The notes beneath the pieces are model-generated. The model was not told where the DNA came from and did no database searches. It worked only from the letters and a program-made list of their open reading frames with translations. From positions 55,983-69,248 of the forward strand of contig WKLE02000487.1 of assembly GCA_014885115.2 (NCBI GenBank): a stretch of 13,266 bases of DNA, written 5' to 3'. Positions 7,902 to 13,266 of this stretch are shown here, one piece after another. A program made the translations under genes and the position numbers. The first letter of the stretch is position 1. Each line of letters opens with the position of its first letter. This DNA comes from Asterionellopsis glacialis. Its lineage: Eukaryota > Bacillariophyta > Plagiogrammaphyceae > Rhaphoneidales > Asterionellopsidaceae.

Positions 7902-9113
7902 ATGTTAAACTGGCGTAGTAGTTCGGATCCAAAGAAACACGAGTATGAACTTGTAAATATCAACGAGGATTCATCCTGTCAACAGGGTGTGTGTCGTCCA
8001 CAGGCTACTGTAATTCACGAAAATTCCGACCAAGGTAATTCAGGTGGTAACAAATGGTACAGTTGGACTACCAAACTATTTATTTTTGTAGGATGCCTTA
8101 CAACTGTATTTGTAATGGTCAGGATGATTATGTCCCCGACTACAAATGACGATGATGAAAATCATAATAATACAGATGTGAAAGAATATTCCCCTTTTAT
8201 TGCACCGTCTTCATTGAATTTCAAACCCGGTACTAGTAATGGTGAAACAACGAGTAAATTCAATCCATCATGTGTAGGCAATCGACTTGAAAGTGGCAGA
8301 GAGTTGAATGTTGATCAGTTTTTGTGTGATCCGCAAAAGCGATATATGTTTGGTATGGACAAAAATGGGTCATTGCTCTATATCAACGATAAAAGCAATA
8401 CAAAAACTCGAATTATGAAAGGAGGATCTTCGATCAAATTATTAAAGGACGGAACCTTGCAAGTCAAGAATGATGCCGGGAAAGTAATATGGAAAAGATT
8501 GTACTTGGAAGCTGGAGTGAAAGATTCCTTACCAAATGAGTGTTTAAACAAACGTGACAATGATTGCCCGTACGTGCAACTTCATAACGATGGAGCAGTT
8601 GTACTAAAATATACGGATAATAGCGGGACTTCGCAGAATCGTGACATTCATCGCATTTATGATATTGATTACAAAAGTGGCAATGTTCTACGTGACGAAT
8701 TCCAATGTATTGGTGAACGAATTCAAAATTCAGTCAAGTTACAAAATGGATTATTTTTATGTGATCATACTCGACGGTACAGATTTGGTTTGGATGAGCA
8801 GGGCAATTTGATTTATGCCGACGATGTGTCTAGAAAAACTACAGTATTTTTCCATGGAAAAAAAGAGGAATATTCCTTTACAATGCTTCAAGATGCAACA
8901 TTTGCAATAAAAAATATGGACGGCAAAGAAAAGTGGAGTAAAAAATGCAAAGACAAGGTGAAAACTTCATCAAAGTGCCTAGCAAAGCCAGAATTTGACT
9001 GTCCTTACTTGCATTTGCACAGTAGTGGTATTATAGTGTTGAACTACATCGACGAAAAGGGTGACTGGCAAGAGAAAAAAGTTAGGCGCAAATACGACAT
9101 GGATTTTAGATAA
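7902..9113 (+). CDS. Type II membrane protein with two lectin-like cysteine repeats
   Basis: A 403-residue protein not assignable to a named gene. A short cytosolic tail (1-56) precedes one hydrophobic segment, about 57-77 (TTKLFIFVGCLTTVFVMVRM), with no cleavable signal, so a type II signal anchor is likely. The rest should face the secretory lumen or the cell exterior. It is an acidic, Asn-rich linker (80-123) followed by two homologous units, residues 124-258 and 269-403. Each has four cysteines with identical spacing (18, 72 and 8 residues): C124, C142, C214, C222 and C269, C287, C359, C367. Each unit contains FG(M/L)D..G.L.Y, L.D.T..(V/I)KN..GK..W and CPY..LH..G..VL.Y. These resemble the Q-x-D-G-N-L-V-x-Y repeats of bulb-type (GNA-like) lectins, whose strands fold into a beta-prism; the mannose-binding residues are not clearly kept. 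Possible glycan-binding or cell-surface role, inferred. An in-frame stop at 7884-7886 supports the ATG at 7902. Confidence 0.75.
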   Translation: MLNWRSSSDPKKHEYELVNINEDSSCQQGVCRPQATVIHENSDQGNSGGNKWYSWTTKLFIFVGCLTTVFVMVRMIMSPTTNDDDENHNNTDVKEYSPFIAPSSLNFKPGTSNGETTSKFNPSCVGNRLESGRELNVDQFLCDPQKRYMFGMDKNGSLLYINDKSNTKTRIMKGGSSIKLLKDGTLQVKNDAGKVIWKRLYLEAGVKDSLPNECLNKRDNDCPYVQLHNDGAVVLKYTDNSGTSQNRDIHRIYDIDYKSGNVLRDEFQCIGERIQNSVKLQNGLFLCDHTRRYRFGLDEQGNLIYADDVSRKTTVFFHGKKEEYSFTMLQDATFAIKNMDGKEKWSKKCKDKVKTSSKCLAKPEFDCPYLHLHSSGIIVLNYIDEKGDWQEKKVRRKYDMDFR

Positions 9114-9541
9114 CATGATGGTAATCGGAAAACCAAGAAGAAATATATGTCTTCTTCTAAACTGTATGTACCACACAACGCTGTTGTAGCAGTTTTGATT
9201 GCGACCTTTAAATTAGGTACAATCTCTAAATGATCGTCATGGCATATTAAACGATGCTGAATTTGGAAAAAGAATGATCAATCTTGTCAACTTTATACGT
9301 GTCAGAATTGTTTACCATGGCACACTGTTGATCGAATTAACTTTCTGTGGCGTTTGATTCTTATATATAGTCATGGCACTCCCGTCAATAAAGTGTGATA
9401 ACCAATCTTACTAAACATTCAAAGCATGATACCATCAGTTGCATATAGAAAATTTTTCAATAAATTCTGTTTTGTATTGTCCGATAAAGATTGCATTTAA
9501 AAATATTTAAATGATTCATTTGCCAGCACTAGATCCGAGTT
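9114..9541. other. Convergent 3' intergenic region
   Basis: AT-rich spacer between two converging genes, with no coding potential seen. A perfect 8-bp inverted repeat (CATTTAAA at 9494-9501, TTTAAATG at 9506-9513, 4-nt spacer) lies about 30 bp beyond the stop of the minus-strand gene; it may be only AT-rich coincidence. Confidence 0.5.
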
Positions 9542-10264
9542 TTAAATATCTGGTATTTGTATCACGGGATTATTCAACAACTCAGGAAACTGGGTGACAA
9601 TCATGGCGAGAACAATAATACAAACAGAAAAATATCCAATCCAATTTTGTTTGTACGGAGCAGCAACTTCAGCTCTCAACTTTTCTTGTGTTATTTCGCC
9701 TTCCATTGCCTTGATGAGGGGGGAGGGATAAAAAGAGTACATTCGTTTAGAGCACAACATGATGATGATCCGAAAGCATCAATATTTTTATTCTTTGACA
9801 TTTCAAGGCTTACCTTTCGATTTTTTATTGCTTGCTCGCGAAGCAACGATTCTTGTAAATCTTTTTCATCAATCCAATAGTCTTCACCAGCTTCTCTAGC
9901 TTCTGCTGACACAAGAGGACGACGATCAGCTGTTTCCCAAAAGTCTTCTCCAAGAGTCTGTGCCTTTTGTTGACGTTTACGTCGATTTCGTCTCTACAAG
10001 TTAGAGCAAAAAGTAAAGCATCCGCTGTTGTAAGGTCAAGTAATGTCGTGAAAATGAACCTGAAAAAAAGGGATTCTTACTGCACAACGTACTTACCTTT
10101 TTCAGATTTCTTCTCGGTTGTCTTCGCTCAGGCGTAGCAAATAAGCAATTAAAATTTGATGTCTTTTGCAGCACAATGTGCTCCACTGGCGAAGTCAGTA
10201 TTGTAAAAGCTGAAGATGCATGAAGCATGATAATTGCCACAGTCAATATACCAGTAAAGAACAT
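9542..10264 (-). CDS. Probable plastid-targeted small membrane protein (3 exons)
   Basis: Exons 10097-10264, 9814-9993 and 9542-9709 join in phase 0 at both junctions (GTAAGT and GTAAGC donors; TAG and AAG acceptors) to give 171 residues. Residues 1-19 form a signal peptide ending HASSA, followed by F20: the ASAF-type cleavage motif of diatom bipartite plastid presequences. A Lys/Arg-rich stretch (RRQPRRNLKKRRNRRKRQQK) precedes an acidic conserved-looking block, EDFWETADRRPLVSAEAREA and GEDYWIDEKDLQ. The C-terminus holds APYKQNWIGYFSVCIIVLAM, with one transmembrane helix at about 140-158, then FPELLNNPVIQIPDI. I do not recognise the family. The architecture suggests a thylakoid or plastid-envelope protein with a charged stromal domain, perhaps an assembly factor, but that is inference. 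The first ATG of the frame, at 10264, is chosen; the longer open frame upstream has no earlier ATG. Confidence 0.8.
9710..9813 (-). other. Intron 2 of the plastid-targeted protein gene
   Basis: 104 nt, with donor GTAAGC after AAAG and acceptor ATCAAG after a C/T-rich tract. Phase 0. The transcript reads on to stop codons if it is retained. Confidence 0.75.
9994..10096 (-). other. Intron 1 of the plastid-targeted protein gene
   Basis: 103 nt, with donor GTAAGT after AAAAAG and acceptor CTAACTTGTAG, which contains a good CTAAC branch-like sequence. Phase 0. Confidence 0.8.
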
Positions 10265-11043
10265 ATTGGACCCCTCCGTCCCCTCAATTTTTGTCAAGCT
10301 CTGAAGCGTTTATTTTTCTCTAGTCAGATTGCAGGTATCTCAAAGCCAAAAGAGTCTTTGTTCAAGTACTTCAAGAAGTGCTAAGTCCACAATCTTTACT
10401 CCTCTGGCGGAAAGCAACTTAAAACTGCAACAAATGGGTACCCATTGAGCTTATGCCTTCGTCATGATGTGCTGTTGATGTCATCGCCTCAGCCCAGACA
10501 AGGTTGGTACGTGTCGGTGTCACTCTACAAAAGCCGGGTTCTCGTCCCCCTCTTATGGGTTATGGTTTTTAAGGAATAGCCCTATCCCTTTTGTATCCTT
10601 TCATAGCAGGGGAGCCGCCCAGCCAGAACTATTGGTGTTTCTGGTAATGCACTTCTAGTTTCCTATGATCTTGTGAGTAGGACTATCCTCAAGGTACTAT
10701 TTTATATATAAATAGTGGTAGCTGAAGATTCGCTTATCGCCAACAACAGATACGGGGTACAGTAATAAATAATGTTGTCAAAAAATTATGATATTCGTTT
10801 CTGAGGAAAAACATATACCTACATGACTTAGGTTCAGGTTCGTTTCCGTTGAAACGTTTCCAAAAATAACCATCAATAAGCCGAAACAGAGGTATCTCCC
10901 CGCAAGCAACAAGCTTACAAGGTATATATGGCAACGATAAGAGACCCAGTCTATTGCAGTCCTTATCCAGACCTTCAATAGTTGCACACAACAAGCTTTC
11001 TCTTGTTGTTTTGGTTGTCATATTTCAATTATTACCCACAACG
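10265..11043. other. Divergent intergenic region
   Basis: About 780 bp between two divergently transcribed genes, so presumably both promoters. It contains a perfect 14-bp palindrome, AATGGGTACCCATT, at 10433-10446, and a GC-richer stretch at about 10500-10650 with two possible hairpins (10557-10563 with 10576-10582; 10623-10628 with 10639-10644). A 95-codon minus-strand frame at 10734-11021 looks spurious. Confidence 0.5.
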
Positions 11044-11813
11044 ATGAAAATCCTCCTCTCTTTACTGGGTACTGTGTTTCTGACTTCACCAGTTGTTGCA
11101 ACTACGACATTTTCTGTTAGTAGTGGCTCATGCAATAACGGTGTATCTGCTGGGTCAGTCTCTTCGAGTTGTGATGGTGGCAGTTGTACTTTCGGTAGCA
11201 AGATTGATATTGATGCGACAAGTGAGTGTTTTCCAAAACAAAACGTAGAGATATGAAGAGTGTTTCATTCTGACCTAAGTAATATTCTTTTTAATTCTCG
11301 CAAAATTTCTCTTGCTATCCAACAGTATATTTTAAAAACGATTTTGACACCGATAGCAATCTATCCTATAAATTTTGTCCAGTTGTAATGGGATTTGAAA
11401 TCTCAAGCTACTGTACAGACACACAAGAAAGCGCCAACATATGTGAAAATTTAACCAACAAAGATGGCAATTCCTGTGGAACTAAAGGGTCGTATCAATT
11501 TTCCTACAGCCGTGATATCCCAAATTCCGGTGAATACGAAAGTTACATTGAGTCTGTTTCTTACATGCTTTCAGGAAAAGTTTATGCGTACCTAGGAGAT
11601 TTTTCAACATGTACATATTCTGTTAGTACTTCCTCTAGCGGCTCGAGTTCGACCGCTTTCTTTGTCGGTATGTCAGCCGCAGGGGCTGCTACACTTGTGG
11701 CAGGTGCCTTATTCATCAAGCGCCGTCGTGTAATCACCAGCGGTGACGGAGAAGATAAATCAACACCCTTTGTTGAAATGACAGATGCTTCGGCTAAAAT
11801 GACTATTGTATAG
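11044..11813 (+). CDS. Type I membrane surface protein, cysteine-containing ectodomain (2 exons)
   Basis: Exons 11044-11221 and 11326-11813 join across a split codon (A|TA, Ile) to give 221 residues. Residues 1-19 (MKILLSLLGTVFLTSPVVA) form a signal peptide. The ectodomain, about 20-168, is rich in Ser, Gly and Tyr with eight cysteines (C30, C43, C48, C77, C89, C99, C110, C155) that could form disulfides, and an NLT glycosylation site near residue 101. A Ser-rich stalk (STSSSGSSS) leads to a transmembrane helix at about 170-190, then a KRRR stop-transfer cluster and a short acidic tail ending KMTIV. I do not recognise the family; the layout is that of a single-pass cell-surface protein or receptor-like protein with no catalytic domain. 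The ATG at 11044 is the first in the frame. Confidence 0.75.
11222..11325 (+). other. Intron of the type I surface protein gene
   Basis: 104 nt, with donor GTGAGT and acceptor CCAACAG after a C/T-rich stretch. Phase 1. Splicing keeps the frame open and adds 21 codons ahead of the first ATG of the downstream frame. Confidence 0.8.
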
Positions 11814-11896
11814 AAGTAGATTGATTGAATATTTAGAGACCCTTACATAAAAATGATCTACCAAAAGAAAGAGTAGAGCAACAGCAGCGTTTCAAT

Positions 11897-12652
11897 TCAA
11901 TACTTTATTTTATATTTCCAAGGGATGTGCTTTCGATAATATTTATATTTTTCAGGAGGCAATCGCAATAGGATACCGATAACCAAGGCCTCTTTTTCAG
12001 TCATATGAGCTTCCAGATTCTCTGCATATTTAGTTACATCATCCGTTAAAGTTTGTTTCAAAGGCGCGTACGAGTCAGAATCACTTGATATTTGATGCAG
12101 TGAATTGTAAATGTCATCTGGAACCTCTAACTTTGCGTAATTTTCAATCAAGCCATTCATTGCATGCTTCACTTCATCTCCACTAGGGGCTCCATAGTAT
12201 ATCAAGGCCGGGAACATCACAAGCTGTTCGAATTCCAAATGTGAGAAGAACGCTTCCTCGAACTTATGAAATTCAGCTGACAATCTGTTCACAACACGAA
12301 AACGTAATTTTTCATCTTCCTCAATTGGACGTGAAGCTAGATTGTTTGTTGAACTAATAAAAGTATCGATCGTCCTGCGGAATCGACCTTGCACTTTCAT
12401 CCACTTTCTACAGCGATGGCCATTTGGATGAAGTGGCCAGTGTTTTACCCAAAAATTGGGATGATCCCTCAGGACAACATGGGCAGCTTGTCGTTCCGCA
12501 CTCGTGTCGTTTTCGTCATCCAGTACTACTCCATTTTCGACGAGGAATATATTAATTTTATCATTTTCTTGTGCTGTGTCATATACAAAAGTTCTTGTTG
12601 CGTTGGCGATAATGTATGGTACTGTTATATGACGAGGCAAGGATTCCTTCAT
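11897..12652 (-). CDS. Hemerythrin-like (HHE) four-helix protein
   Basis: A 251-residue protein. Hemerythrin-like domains bind a di-iron centre (or haem/metal in some subfamilies) through His and acidic residues of a four-helix bundle, and act in O2, NO or iron sensing and handling. Visible pattern: helix with H129 and E132, then FFSHLEFEQLVMFPAL with H138 and E142 (the H-x3-E...(L/M)FP signature), a helix with H163 (DEVKHAMNGL), and a last helix EAHMTEKEALVIGIL with H216 and E220 (H-x3-E). The first ligand helix is less clear; residues 70-100, around HWPLHPNGHRCRKWMK, are a candidate. No signal peptide or membrane segment is seen, so it is probably cytosolic. An in-frame TAA shortly upstream of the ATG at 12652 supports the start. 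Family assignment rests on motif spacing, so it is moderate; physiological role unknown. Confidence 0.62.
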   Translation of the reverse strand: MKESLPRHITVPYIIANATRTFVYDTAQENDKINIFLVENGVVLDDENDTSAERQAAHVVLRDHPNFWVKHWPLHPNGHRCRKWMKVQGRFRRTIDTFISSTNNLASRPIEEDEKLRFRVVNRLSAEFHKFEEAFFSHLEFEQLVMFPALIYYGAPSGDEVKHAMNGLIENYAKLEVPDDIYNSLHQISSDSDSYAPLKQTLTDDVTKYAENLEAHMTEKEALVIGILLRLPPEKYKYYRKHIPWKYKIKY

Positions 12653-13266
12653 ACTGAATTTTTATGCTGGGTGTCTTTTACTCCACCTGAAAGAAAATTC
12701 TTGGCTGACAGAAAACCGAACCGAAAAAACTTCTAAACTGCTCAGTTCAGCTCTGTTGGAACATTTAGAGTGCTGCAATATAGTCCTAGTTTTGATCGCC
12801 TGGGCCAAAGTGAAGTCCGTCGCTCGTTTGCGTTGGTACTGGGTGTCTCTTCATCGACAATGCTCCCAACAAGCTGGTTCTTCTTCCTCTTTGTCGTTTT
12901 ACGTACCTCAAACAAGAAATATTTTGATAAAAGCGATCACCGGTATGTACGGTACGTTTTTTGTGGTATCAATTCCCCGTTAAAAAGATACCCGTGCTAG
13001 AGTGGCAAAAAAAAATTATGGTGTTTTTCAGTCTTGTTTATCTACTTTCATGTGATAATTACCTGGTACAAGTGGAGGAGACAATTATATATTCATAGTC
13101 TTAGGTACAATAACATGCACGTATTATTTGTTTACATCATATCAGAAACCATCTTGCTTGTAACAGCGGCACCTATGCACAAAATCACTCAAACGTAGAA
13201 TATACACCTAATTGTCTATACCAGGTATGAGCACAACAAGCAAATTCCTGAAGAGAAGAGAAGAGA
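12653..13266. other. Intergenic region to the window end
   Basis: Presumed promoter region of the hemerythrin-like gene, then non-coding DNA. Two overlapping plus-strand frames at 12756-13000 look spurious. It contains GTACGGTAC at 12947-12955, also found at 426-434, and ends in an AAGAG-type purine repeat at 13252-13266. Confidence 0.5.

Noticed and set aside
10535..10556. GGGTTCTCGTCCCC as a possible tRNA T arm
   Set aside because: It lacks the invariant A58 and the flanking bases do not form a 5-bp T stem.
10734..11021. 95-codon minus-strand frame in the divergent promoter region
   Set aside because: No recognisable features; it ends only 22 bp before the start of the surface protein gene and looks like a chance frame.
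13249..13266. AAGAG purine repeat at the window end
   Set aside because: Short simple-sequence repeat cut off by the window edge; nothing to suggest a function.

Overview
This looks like nuclear DNA of a photosynthetic stramenopile, most likely a diatom. The evidence is a DUF6824 protein (a family abundant in diatoms), two proteins whose signal peptides end in the Ala-Phe junction typical of diatom plastid preproteins (ASSAF and VKAF), AT-rich intergenic DNA, short GT-AG introns of 103-250 nt, and genes in mixed orientation without operons. The species cannot be named from the sequence.

Layout from left to right: (1) 1-905, non-coding, rich in GTAC words; (2) 906-2634 (+), a two-exon DUF6824 protein with a glutamine-rich coiled coil; (3) 2987-4021 (-), a prolyl 4-hydroxylase-like 2-oxoglutarate/Fe(II) oxygenase with a plastid-type presequence and a membrane-like insertion; (4) 4496-4573 (+), a tRNA-Arg(ACG) whose halves are in reversed order, the 3' half before the 5' half; (5) 4765-6843 (-), spliceosomal Prp3; (6) 7902-9113 (+), a type II membrane protein with two cysteine-patterned, lectin-like repeats; (7) 9542-10264 (-), a three-exon, probably plastid-targeted small membrane protein; (8) 11044-11813 (+), a two-exon type I surface protein; (9) 11897-12652 (-), a hemerythrin-like protein.

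The most notable feature is the circularly permuted tRNA gene. Rejoined, the halves give a complete cloverleaf: a 7-bp acceptor stem with three G-U pairs, a D arm, a 5-bp anticodon stem with anticodon ACG at 4570-4572, and a perfect T arm. The sequence outside the two ends can pair as a broken tRNA intron, with an anticodon-intron pair and a GCG/CGC helix in the bulge-helix-bulge register. A T5 run lies just downstream. This is the arrangement known from Cyanidioschyzon, prasinophyte green algae and chlorarachniophyte nucleomorphs; I do not know of a described diatom case.

The genes look like unrelated housekeeping, plastid and cell-surface genes in an ordinary chromosomal region. I see no transposon, CRISPR array, virus or biosynthetic cluster.
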